Shown here piece after piece: positions 8,025-17,700 of a DNA stretch of 36,423 nucleotides; positions within the stretch are counted from its first letter, which is position 1; each line of letters begins with the position of its first letter. The DNA is taken from assembly GCA_021770065.1 (NCBI GenBank), contig JAETRR010000040.1, forward strand, positions 1 to 36,423, in the 5' to 3' direction. The notes under the pieces were generated by a model that searched no databases, was not told where the DNA came from, and was given only the letters and a program-made list of their open reading frames with translations. Source of the stretch: Lachnoclostridium sp. (GTDB lineage: Bacteria > Bacillota > Clostridia > Lachnospirales > Lachnospiraceae). A program made the translations under genes and the position numbers.

Positions 8025-8200
8025 GTTACAATTCACACCCACGCCAGTTTTTGCAAATTTTTTATTTGCTAAGGGTGCGAATTGTAACAAGGGACTGCCC
8101 ATTTAAAGTCGCCTTCGGCGAGGGGCAGTCCCTTTGGCCCCATAACTGTATTGGCTCCACGCCAATCAGCGGAGTGATTGGCGTGGGTGTGAAAAGTAAC
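8025..8200. repeat. Composite nested palindromic element (about 176 bp)
   Basis: The outer arms at 8025-8046 and 8179-8200 are 22 bases each with two mismatches (start GTTAC, end GTAAC). Inside are three further inverted pairs. 8025-8040 pairs with 8073-8088 (one mismatch), 8089-8100 pairs with 8123-8134 (AAGGGACTGCCC, perfect), and 8157-8168 pairs with 8175-8186 (CCACGCCAATCA, perfect). The left outer arm can therefore pair in two alternative ways. The AAGGGACTGCCC stem ends in CCCTTT and may terminate transcription of the reductase gene. Confidence 0.75.
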
Positions 8201-8239
8201 GAAATGATGCCTTAAACTTTAATTAAAGATATTTACCAC

Positions 8240-8268
8240 TTGTCATATGGTTTTCAATACTATATAAT
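8240..8268 (+). promoter_or_regulatory. Probable sigma-A promoter for the DUF1836 gene
   Basis: TTGTCA at 8240-8245 and a perfect TATAAT at 8263-8268 are spaced by 17 bases, giving a very short leader before ATG 8287. Confidence 0.75.
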
Positions 8269-8286
8269 GAATTATGAGGTGATTAT

Positions 8287-8910
8287 ATGACAGTGGATGT
8301 GCAGGACATACTGAAAAACATTTTGGAAGGTCTGGATAAGATGGATTATATCCGGCCGGAAGATGTCCCGGGGATTGATTTATACATGGATCAGGTTACG
8401 ACTTTTATGGATCAGCAGCTTCAATCCTCCAAGCGTTATGAAGAGGACAAGATCCTTACGAAAACCATGATCAATAACTATGCCAAGAATAACCTTCTTC
8501 CGCCTCCGGAGAAGAAGAAATATTCCAGAGAGCATATGCTTCTGCTGATTTTTATTTATTATTTTAAGAATATCTTATCTATCAGCGATATCCAGAGCCT
8601 GCTTACTCCGCTGACAGAGAAATATTTCCATACAGACCATGCCGTCCAGCTGGATCGGATTTATACAGAAGTATTCAGCCTGGAGAAAAAGCAGATTGAA
8701 GCATTAAAAGAGGATCTTATTTCAAAATACCGGACGGCCGGAGATACCTTCGGCGATGTCTCCAGAGAGGATAAGGATTTTCTGGAGCTTTTCTCCTTTA
8801 TATGCATGCTCAGTTTTGACGTCTATATGAAAAAGCATGTGATTGAAAAGCTGATTGATCACCTTCCGGATCCGGAAAAGAAAGGCAGGAAAAAAGGGAC
8901 AGAGACATAA
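8287..8910 (+). CDS. DUF1836 domain-containing protein
   Basis: This 207-residue protein matches DUF1836 by its core: ILTKTMINNYAKNNLLPPP, then KKYSREHMLLLIFIYYFKNILSI and DIQSLL. The family is widespread in Clostridia and Bacilli. The N-terminal part resembles a MerR-like winged helix (the TMINNYxKxxLLPPPxxxxYSxEH pattern), so a DNA-binding regulatory role is plausible but unproven. The start follows a GAGGTG site at 8276-8281. The tail is basic (KKGRKKGTET). It stands alone with its own promoter and converges on a regulator gene. Confidence 0.8.
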   Translation: MTVDVQDILKNILEGLDKMDYIRPEDVPGIDLYMDQVTTFMDQQLQSSKRYEEDKILTKTMINNYAKNNLLPPPEKKKYSREHMLLLIFIYYFKNILSISDIQSLLTPLTEKYFHTDHAVQLDRIYTEVFSLEKKQIEALKEDLISKYRTAGDTFGDVSREDKDFLELFSFICMLSFDVYMKKHVIEKLIDHLPDPEKKGRKKGTET

Positions 8911-8933
8911 AAGAGGGGCAGCAGCCCCTCTTT
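8910..8933. terminator. Bidirectional terminator between convergent genes
   Basis: AAAGAGGGGC at 8910-8919 pairs perfectly with GCCCCTCTTT at 8924-8933 across loop AGCA. A- and T-runs flank both sides, so it can serve the DUF1836 gene on the plus strand and the regulator on the minus strand. It overlaps both stop codons. Confidence 0.85.
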
Positions 8934-10005
8934 ACAATTCCCGTGTTTCCAGATATTCCATATACCGGGCCACCATAAGGGCGATCTGGAATACTAGGGC
9001 ATTTTCAAAAACCCGGATATCCAGTCCGGTGGTTTTTTCAAGCTTTTCCAGCCGGTACACCAGCGTATTCCTATGTACGAAAAGCTGCCGTGCCGTCTCC
9101 GAAACATTCAGATTATTTTCAAAAAACTTTTCAATCGTAGTCAGAGTCTCCTCATCAAAGGTATTGGGCAGATTCTCTCCCAGAACCTCTACCATGAACA
9201 TTTTGCACAGGGATAAGGGAAGCTGGTAAATCAAACGGCCGAGGCCCAGAGTATGGTAGGAAACAACGGTTCTTTCCGGGTAGAAGATTTCCCCTACTTC
9301 CATAGCCATCCGGGCTTCTTTATAGGATTTGGAGACATCCTTAAGCTGGCTTACAATGGTTCCGTAGGATACGCGAACCGTGCTCAGCATATCAGCCAGA
9401 AGACAGGCTGTCTTTTCCAGCGTCTCATAATCGTCCTGTTCGGTGAGTTCTTTTACTACGACAACATTCTTTTCGTCCACGGCTGTGATTACATCCTGGG
9501 AATCCGGCGCAAACGCTCCACGTACAGATTCCATGTCAATGACATCCTCCACAGCTGTAGTCTCTACCAGATATACAACCCTCAGAGTATCCTGGTTGAT
9601 GTGCAGTTTTTTGGCCTGGTTGTTGATATCTACCAGAAGAAGATTATCAAGCAGGAGGTTCTGGATGAAATTATTTCGATCAAAGCGCTGTTTGTAGGCA
9701 ACGATAAGCCCTTCGATCTGCTTTACGGCGATTTTGCCGATCATGTAGGCATCATCGCCGGTGCCTTTTGTCAAAAGGATATAGCTTAACTGTCCTTCGT
9801 CATATATTTTAAAAAAATGACATCCCTGGAAGCTCTGGCTTTCGGCCGGAGAGCCGGCGAATGTATCCAGGATCTCTTTGGAAATATCGGACGGTTCAAA
9901 GGTAGATGCTGCCAGGCTTCCGCTTATGTCCAGTACACACAAATCAATTCTCGTAATTCCCCGCAGGTCATCTATGGCTGTCTGTATAATCTGATTGGAA
10001 ATCAT
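8932..10005 (-). CDS. PucR/CdaR-family transcriptional regulator
   Basis: This 357-residue regulator starts at ATG 10005-10003, preceded on the minus strand by GGGGGGAAAG. The longer frame from 10059 adds 18 residues with no ribosome site. The N-terminal domain (about 1-130) contains LCVLDISGSLAAS and looks like the putative sugar-diacid recognition domain. The middle (about 150-270) is a GGDEF-like CdaR domain. The C terminus (about 300-350) is the PucR helix-turn-helix, LNVSETARQLFVHRNTLVYRLEKLEKTTGLD. CdaR activates sugar-diacid use in E. coli, but here no catabolic genes lie nearby, so the regulon is unknown. Confidence 0.85.
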   Translation of the reverse strand: MISNQIIQTAIDDLRGITRIDLCVLDISGSLAASTFEPSDISKEILDTFAGSPAESQSFQGCHFFKIYDEGQLSYILLTKGTGDDAYMIGKIAVKQIEGLIVAYKQRFDRNNFIQNLLLDNLLLVDINNQAKKLHINQDTLRVVYLVETTAVEDVIDMESVRGAFAPDSQDVITAVDEKNVVVVKELTEQDDYETLEKTACLLADMLSTVRVSYGTIVSQLKDVSKSYKEARMAMEVGEIFYPERTVVSYHTLGLGRLIYQLPLSLCKMFMVEVLGENLPNTFDEETLTTIEKFFENNLNVSETARQLFVHRNTLVYRLEKLEKTTGLDIRVFENALVFQIALMVARYMEYLETREL

Positions 10006-10149
10006 AGGTCTTTCCCCCCGAATCTGGTATAATTTTGCGCTGTTTCTGCCAGTATGCACAAAAAAGCGGCCTTTTATGGGATATATTATAAAATTTTTCA
10101 GACAAAAAGTAAAGAGCCTCTCCGGATTCTTTGGTGACTTTTTGTATTA

Positions 10150-10380
10150 CAGCTCAAGGGCTTTGGCGAAACCGGCCCTCGGCTCTCCGCTCTCTGGCTC
10201 CCCGGCTTTTCCATATCCGTGTTCGGACGGTTCGTGTACACTGTGTCTGCTCTTGCCGGATGTAAAATCCGTCAATATCAGACACAGCGTTCACGAACAG
10301 CCGGACACTTAATATTGGAAAAGCCGGGGAGCCAGAGAGCGGAGAGCCGAGGGCCGGTTTCGCCAAAGCCCTTGAACTGC
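10150..10380. repeat. 230-bp hairpin with perfect 60-base arms
   Basis: The arms at 10154-10213 and 10316-10375 are exact reverse complements over 60 bases. Pairing continues imperfectly outward (CAGC/CTG) and inward, where 10219-10249 pairs with 10281-10309 with a few mismatches (CTGTGTCTG/CAGACACAG core). The apical loop is about 30 bases. No ORF inside is convincing. It fills most of the gap between the divergently transcribed regulator and the surface operon. Confidence 0.85.
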
Positions 10381-10401
10381 AACCTTTTTGCTATAATTGG
10401 A

Positions 10402-10430
10402 TTGACAAATAATGGAAAATAGATTATAGT
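10402..10430 (+). promoter_or_regulatory. Strong sigma-A promoter of the surface-adhesin operon
   Basis: A perfect TTGACA at 10402-10407 and TATAGT at 10425-10430 are separated by 17 bases. This gives a leader of about 130 bases before ATG 10569. The promoter starts about 20 bases after the end of the large hairpin. Confidence 0.75.
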
Positions 10431-10568
10431 ACAAGGCAGGACGAAACAAATCATTCGAAGATTCGGGGAATTCCTCCCTGCTTCCTGTGAGATCTGTCCG
10501 GATTCTTTTTTTATTCCACAGCATTTTAATAAAGAAAATGGCAAAAAGAAAGGAGAGACTGCAATTTA

Positions 10569-11720
10569 ATGAAAAAAAACTGTATTTTGATAAGCCTGTG
10601 CCTGATCCTTCTGTCCGGCATGACCGCTTATGGAGCAGAGCCGTCAGCGGTTCTGCAGGAGAGGGAAAAGAGGGAGGTGCAGGGAAACAGTCTTACAAAG
10701 ACGCTCATCCTTCCGGCCGGGGAGATAACTTCGATTCCGCGGTATGAGACGGACGGAAATATACTTTATATTTTAGAGGAAGACTCGCTCCGCCTGCGGA
10801 CCGTCAGTACGGGCTCGGCAGAGGGGGCGGATGTGGTTACGGTAACAAAGGTTATTTCCGGACTTCCAGATAATGATTTGGAGCGGATTCCCATGACGGA
10901 GAAACAGGGTGAAATCAGCTGTGACCTTCTGTCTGTGAGTTACAGGATTACAGAGGAGAGCAGAGAGGGCATGCCTTTGAAATATGAAGCACGGTGCTGG
11001 TATGGGGGCTTAAGCAGATACGAGGAAGTCTATGATACGGCATGGGAGGCATCCATGACCTACACCGGGCATCCGATTGAGTCCAGCATCCAGTCTGCGG
11101 CAGTGGAATATATTTACGAATATATAGAACGGGCCGGGGCAGCGGAAAACGGAAGCGCCGGGATCGAAAGGACAATTGGTGGAGAACGCAAGGATATTTT
11201 GGAAGAAACAAATGAGACTCCAGGGACAGAGGATATAGAAGAAACAGAAGTTATAGAGGAAGAAACAGTGCCTATGGCATCAGAGGAAACGCAGGAATCA
11301 GGGCAGGAGACGGGGCCGGGGCGGCCGGAGGATATAAATATCGATGATGAAGACACTCCCCTTGGAGCTCCCGGGCGTGCCGCTGCAGCAGTGGCAGCAG
11401 CAGCGGGGATACTGGCGGCCGGACTTCTGGCAGCACTGCTGTGGTATCTGAATCATTTTACTGCACCGATTTATGCGGCAATGTACAGCGGAGGCTATAA
11501 AAGGATTGGACGTATCCGCTTAAAGCGCTGCAGGGATCATTATGCGGCTGTTTTAACAGAATATCTGACGGAGAGGGCAGAGACTGATAATTACAAAATT
11601 AAAATATCCCAGTATATTCAGAACCGCAGCAGGAGCGGAATTCTGGATATTCGATGTCCGGACGGCCGTATAATCACCCGGAAGCTTAAGGATGTTGTTT
11701 TGTTTACAGTAATGGATTAA
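10569..11720 (+). CDS. Secreted/membrane-anchored accessory protein of the adhesin operon (unknown family)
   Basis: I do not recognise this 383-residue protein as a named family. It has a signal peptide (MKKNCILISLCLILLSGMTAYGA), an external domain of about 175 residues, an acidic Glu/Thr-rich linker (about 200-262), and one transmembrane helix (about 270-295, Ala-rich then LLAALLWYLNHF). A basic cytoplasmic tail of about 85 residues contains KRIGRIRLKRCRDHY. The topology suggests a membrane sensor, anchor or assembly partner. It lies 70 bases upstream of the giant adhesin and probably shares its promoter. AAAGGAG at 10549-10555 precedes ATG 10569. A role in surface-protein assembly is inferred from position only. 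Confidence 0.75.
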   Translation: MKKNCILISLCLILLSGMTAYGAEPSAVLQEREKREVQGNSLTKTLILPAGEITSIPRYETDGNILYILEEDSLRLRTVSTGSAEGADVVTVTKVISGLPDNDLERIPMTEKQGEISCDLLSVSYRITEESREGMPLKYEARCWYGGLSRYEEVYDTAWEASMTYTGHPIESSIQSAAVEYIYEYIERAGAAENGSAGIERTIGGERKDILEETNETPGTEDIEETEVIEEETVPMASEETQESGQETGPGRPEDINIDDEDTPLGAPGRAAAAVAAAAGILAAGLLAALLWYLNHFTAPIYAAMYSGGYKRIGRIRLKRCRDHYAAVLTEYLTERAETDNYKIKISQYIQNRSRSGILDIRCPDGRIITRKLKDVVLFTVMD

Positions 11721-11790
11721 GAGGCGCTTCCTTGACGCTCAAAATAATTGCAGCATGGAGATCAGATTTATCGGGAAAGGATTTTCTAAA

Positions 11791-14700
11791 ATGAAAAGAA
11801 AGAAGTATAGGACAGTAAAACAGGCGGCCGTCTTTATTCTTGCACTGGCAATACTGACGGGAGCTTTTGGAACGGATGTATCCGCTTTGGGGACAGGTTT
11901 GGCACAGATATCCGGCCGGGAAAGGGGAGGCATAGTCAGAGCCGAAGGAATTGCTGAAGAGACTTCCGAAGAAACTGCCGAAGGAATTGTCGAAGAAACT
12001 GCCGAGGAAACTGTTGGGGAAACTGCCGGGGAAGATGCCGGGGATCCCAAAGAAAGCCTGCAGAAAGAAACAGAGAAAAAAGAGGAAACAGAGAAAACAG
12101 AGAAAACAGAGAAAACAGAGGAAAAAGAGACTGGGGAGACTCCCGGCGAGGAACCGGCAAAGAAGCCGGACGCAGAGCTTCAGCTGACGGCGGCGGCAGA
12201 AAATTTAAGCGTGTCTTTTGACTGTGAGGAATTCACTGCCGGACAGACCGTCACCGCTGTGCTGATACCGGAGGAGGGGTATACGGTTCTCACAGAAAGC
12301 ATTTCTGTAAGAGATGCAGAAGGAACGGAACTCGAACTGGAGATCCGGGATCCGGATGAAACGGGAGCGGTTGTGGTCTCTTTTGAGGCTGCCGGGAGCG
12401 ATATGGAGCTTACGGCGCTGGCCAGACAGATAAGAAAGGTGCAGATTACCTGTCTGGATGAACAAAAGCAGCCAAGCATCCGCTTATCAGGGGAGGTTTC
12501 TCCCAAAGCCCTTTATGAGGGTGCAGAAGCAGTTGTTTCTGTAACAAACACAGGTGATAAGCTCTGGGAGGCAGACGTATCTGTAATTTCGGAAGGAACC
12601 GGGCTGGAATATATCATAAACGGGGACTCGCTTTCATTTTTTATGCCTGATGAAGACGTGGAGGTTGTTCTGCATGAACGGGAAGCCGTTGACTATGGCA
12701 ATCTTTCCGGCGAGGATTTGAGTATCAACGGAAGCTGGCAGGGCAGTACTTCATCCACAAAAAAGGATAATGAGCCGGACGTGGAGCTTGGAAAATCTGC
12801 CAGGTGGACAAATATTGAGGACGGCTATGCGGAGCTTACTATCACGGAGAAGGATACTTCAGACTATAGCAATACACCGGTGGATTACATTATTATTCTG
12901 GATCGGACACGAACCATGTCTTTGAATGAATCTACCTGGGAGGGCGGCGGCCATCCGGCAGCATTTCAGAATTCCAATTCTCCCTGTATTAATCCGGATC
13001 ATTATTACAGAAGAGGCGAAATTCGGCTTAAACTCCTGGATTACCGCACAGGGTATGATATCAGTTCCGGCCGCTGGTTTAGCGGTCTTCCGGGAGGCGC
13101 AAGACTCTGGAACAGCCACTATAATTCCACAGAGCAGAATATCATGCCCCTTTACGGAAACGGATGCCAGGATCGGCTGACCATGGCCAAACAGGGGATT
13201 CGGGAGCTGCTGTCCCGGATAGAGCAGCAGAATAAGGATATTCCGGCGTCAAAAAACAGATCAAGGGTAGCTTTCTGGTCTTTCGCAGGCCCTTATATTG
13301 CTTCGGGGGATAAGAGGGATCAGGGACTTTATAACTACGTTGGACTGACCGAAAATTACAACCAGATAAGAAATGCAGTCAATGCGGTTCAGACTTATTC
13401 CGGAACCTATTACAAGGAATCCTTAAAGGAAGCATACCGCATCATCAGTCAGCGTAACGTTTCGGACAGTAAGCACAAGGATGTTTACACCAAGGTGGTT
13501 TTTATATCCGATGGTATGTGCGGAGACGATAACCTGGATGAAGTGAGGGCTCTTGCAGACCAGTTGAAGGCTCTGCCGAATACAGAGCTCTTTACACTGG
13601 CCGTGGGTATGACCCCAGATTCCGAGGGAACACGGTTTTTAAGGGAGCTGGCCACAAGCAGCGCCCACACGGCAAGTTTCTGGCAGAACCTGTCCTTTTC
13701 CGGCGGCAGCGGCTCTGCCTTTGCTGAGACGTTGTTCAATATCGATAAAAAGGGCATAGAGGTAAAGGCAGTCAGCAAGGTTCTTACAGATCAGATTGAA
13801 ACAGACTACTGGGAGCCCGTTGAGGTTTTAAGCGCAGACGGAGGAATCCGGAATGTAAGCCTTAATAAGAATACCGGACGGCTGGTATGGAATATCCCGG
13901 AAGGCGCGGGAAAGACCTACAGCTGCACCATAAAGCTGAAGCTTAAGGATTCCTACCGCTTCCTGCTTTCCGATGCCTCCTATCCCACGAACCGGGATAC
14001 ACCGGGGGCAACACCCGGGGACATCCAGAACACGCCAGGGAAGGCAGGAGCTGTTGTAACCTACCGTATCAAAGGCGGCATCTATAATGAAGAAGGCAGG
14101 GAGACGGGAGTAATTACGCCGGAGCTTAAATATGGAACCGTTCATTTTACAGGAGAAAAGCACTGGACGGTATCCGGATCCAGACCGGACAGCATCACCG
14201 TCCGGCTGATGCGCACCCTGCCGGGGCAGAGCCGCTCCCTGGAAGTAAACAATGCGGTGACCAATGTGTCAAAGAACTGGCGTTATGAATTTACATACCG
14301 GTTAATGCCCGACGGCAGTAAAAAACCACTGATCAAGTATGACGAGAACGGACGTGCCGTTAAATATGAAGTGGCTGAGAGTGTTCCGCAGTTTTACTCT
14401 CAGCTTGACAGCGTTGTAAGCCAGAAAGCATCCGGAACGGACAGGGGCGTGGTAATAGACACCCAGCTGTACAATGAGCCCTTTAAAGTAAAGGCCCGGA
14501 TCCGGAAGGTGGATCGGGAAACGGGAAATCCCTTAAGCAAAGCCGGTTTTTCCGTGTATGCCTGGAGTGAGAAGCACAAAGGCTATGTGCCTTATCTGGG
14601 AACGACGGATGCAGGTGCAAAGCCCCATGAAACGGGAACCATGGAGGGAGCCGGAACCGGAATGACGCTTTCGGAAGGGGCGAGGGGGATTTATACAACC

Positions 14701-17700
14701 CCGTCCTGGCTCTACTATTCCCGGGATAACCAGGGAAGGTTCCGCATTATAGAAACCAGGGCGCCGGAAGGATATTTCGGCGATTGGAAGGATGCGGCAG
14801 GTGTTACGGACAATTCTACGGATGCAGACAAACATGTATATGATTTTGTGATTTCCCCGGATGCGGCACAGAATAAGTCAACCGTGGAGGTATCTAACCA
14901 GACGGACGGAACATTCGGCGATAGAAGGGTTCTGGGGCGGCTGGTATTTTCCAAGAAGGATCTGGAAAGCGGGGAGACAATTCCACAGGGAGACGCAAGC
15001 CTGGCAGGAGCAGTTTACCGTCTGTATGCAGCGGAGAATATTGTCCACCAGGACGGAACCACCGGCGTGCTTTACAGAAAAGATGACGAGGTGAAGATCC
15101 GCTTTGTGAGCAGTGGGGACGGAATCCGCACTTACCGGTATGATGCAGGCGGAACGGCAGTAATGAAGACAGCCGCCGGGGCGGAGCTTGCGGTGGAAGG
15201 GCTGGAAATCGGCCGCTACTATCTGAAGGAGGAGACGGCCAGCGAAGGCTATCTAGCGGATCCGAAAATCTATCCCTTTGAGATTGCATACCAGGGAGAA
15301 AAGAAGGCGGTTGTAGAGATTACGGATTATTCCGTCTATGAGCAGGTGAAAAAGCAGGCAGTTTCCTTCTATAAGGTCACAGGGGCGGACAATGCCGACA
15401 AGCTTAAGCCCATGAAGGGGGCGAAATTCAGCATCTACCTGCTCTCCGATGTGGCGGAGGGAAAATATATGCATCTGCCGGATGAGGAGCTGCCCCAGGC
15501 CGTGATAGATGACTACCGGAATACGGAGACCCTGGGCTATGAGGCATTCCGCAGCATAAGGCCGGCAGTAATTTACGATGAGAAGGATTCCCGGGATGTA
15601 AGCAGCGGACGGCTGACGAAGAAGGTGCAGTATTCTGACGGGACAGAATACCTGGCAGACAGTGAGAATGAGAATGCCTACCTGGCGGCGGAAATCGAGG
15701 CGGATGAAAAGGGCGTGGTAAACACTCCTGGGCTCCCCTACGGGCGCTATCTGATTATAGAAACGACAGTGCCGGAGAATGCCATTGCCACACGGCCCAT
15801 AGCCGTCACAATCACAGGTGATGATGAGGATGCGGTGATAGACGGGGACGGGAAAGGAGAGAAACTCCCTGACCTGGAGATTCTTATGGACCGGCCCATT
15901 ATGTCTCTGGTACGGATTGTAAAATACGATACTTTCAGCAACAGGCCTGTCCTTAAGGAGGGAGCGGTATATGTAATCCACGATGTGGAAGGCGCCTGGT
16001 TTGACTATTACACCAGGGAAATGACGACGGCCCAGAAGGCGGCCTACAAACTGAAATACGGGGATCTGGTGGTTCAGTACAGCCAGGGTGTATGGACAGG
16101 TACAAAGGACAGGCCTTTTACTACAAAGCATATGGAAGGGGAAGCAGACGAAACCTGCAGTGTCTGCATCGAAACTCCGGCCAGACTGCCCGGCGGCATC
16201 TACGAGCTGGAGGAGCTTAAAGCCCCGGAGGGATATATTCTGCAGGGAAAAGAAGGAGTTATCGCCAAGGATACAAAAGAAACCAGCGCAGATAACCACA
16301 CCTTCTACGAACGGGAGGCGGACGGCATGTGGACAGCGGCGCCCAAAGGACGGGCAAGATTCGCGGTGTCCTCCAGCGAGGCCCGGTATGACGAAGGTGT
16401 CGGCGCCTTTGTGGTTCTGGCAAAGCAGAGCAACGATCCGGCCGTTGGCAAGATATCCGTTTATGCAGAAGGAGAACAGCTCACATCCGCAAAACAGGAG
16501 GGCAGCACTATCTTAAACCGCCTGGGGGATGTGATAGAGAGCTTTTTCGGCTATCTGGCAGGAATCTTTGTGGAGACGGAAGAGGAAGAGGGCATAACCG
16601 GGAAGGAGCTGGCTTCCTACCGGGATTATGTATTTAATTATGAAATGAGACCTATAGAGGGCGCTGAGTTTGAGATCCGGGCGGCGGAGGATATCTATTC
16701 GCCGGAAGGAGGAGCGAATGCAGAGAAGCTGTATGAAAAAGGGGAGCTGGTAGTAACGCTGTCCACAGACACAGCCGGAAAGACCTGGACGGGGCAGAAG
16801 GACAAAGAAGGGACAGATATTCCGGAGGGGCTTCCGTTAGGAAAGTATACAGTGGCACAGACCGCGGCCGGAGAAGGCTTTGCGCTGAGTGAAGAGAATG
16901 CTGTGCCCCGGGAGATTGAGATCACTTATGCAGGCCAGGAGATTCCGGTGATTTACCGGGATACTGCTTATACGAATCCCCGTCAGAAGGTGCGTATCAG
17001 TATAGCCAAGCAGGACGCGCAGAATGAGCAGGCCCTTGCAGGGGCTGTATTCGGCCTGTATACGGCAGAGGATATCGAAGGATACCAGGGGAAACGGATC
17101 CTCAAGGCGGATACACTGATTGCCACGGCAGAAACCACCCGTGCCAAGAACGGAGAGATCAAGGAGGCTGTTTTTGCGCCGGATCTGCCCCATGCCCGGT
17201 ATTATGTGAAGGAGCTTTCCGCTCCTGTGGGCTATATGCTGAATGCTGAACCCATAGAGATAGACGCTTCTTATAATAGAAGGGATCAGAGCGGTCTGGC
17301 TGCTTTTTCGGGAGTAATAAAAAATGATCCGGCCCAGATACTGGCCGCCATGGTGAGTGTGGATGAATCTACCATAGCGCTGACCCAGGCCGGGGATATC
17401 TACAAGAGCACGGTAAATGTGGTGAAGAACAATACGGAATATCCTCTGGAGCACTTCACCCTTACAGACAGCCTGTCAGACCAGGTATGGCCCACGGAGC
17501 TCTGGACAGGAACCTACAACCAGGAACTCACCTACAGGGTGGAATACCAGACAAACAAGGATGAGGACTGGGTTCTCTGGGCGGAGGATCTGGATACAAA
17601 GACCAATCATCATCTTACGGTTCCTGCGGAGCTGGCCGGGGAGGATGAGCATATCCAGGCTTTCCGGATGCGGTACGGGACAGTGGACGGAGGCTTCAGC

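Noticed and set aside
10154..10366. Small ORFs on both strands within the large hairpin
   Set aside because: They read the same inverted arms in opposite directions and have no ribosome sites.
15253..16299. 348-residue minus-strand frame inside the adhesin gene
   Set aside because: It is a shadow of the SpaA-domain coding region with no ribosome site or recognisable motif.
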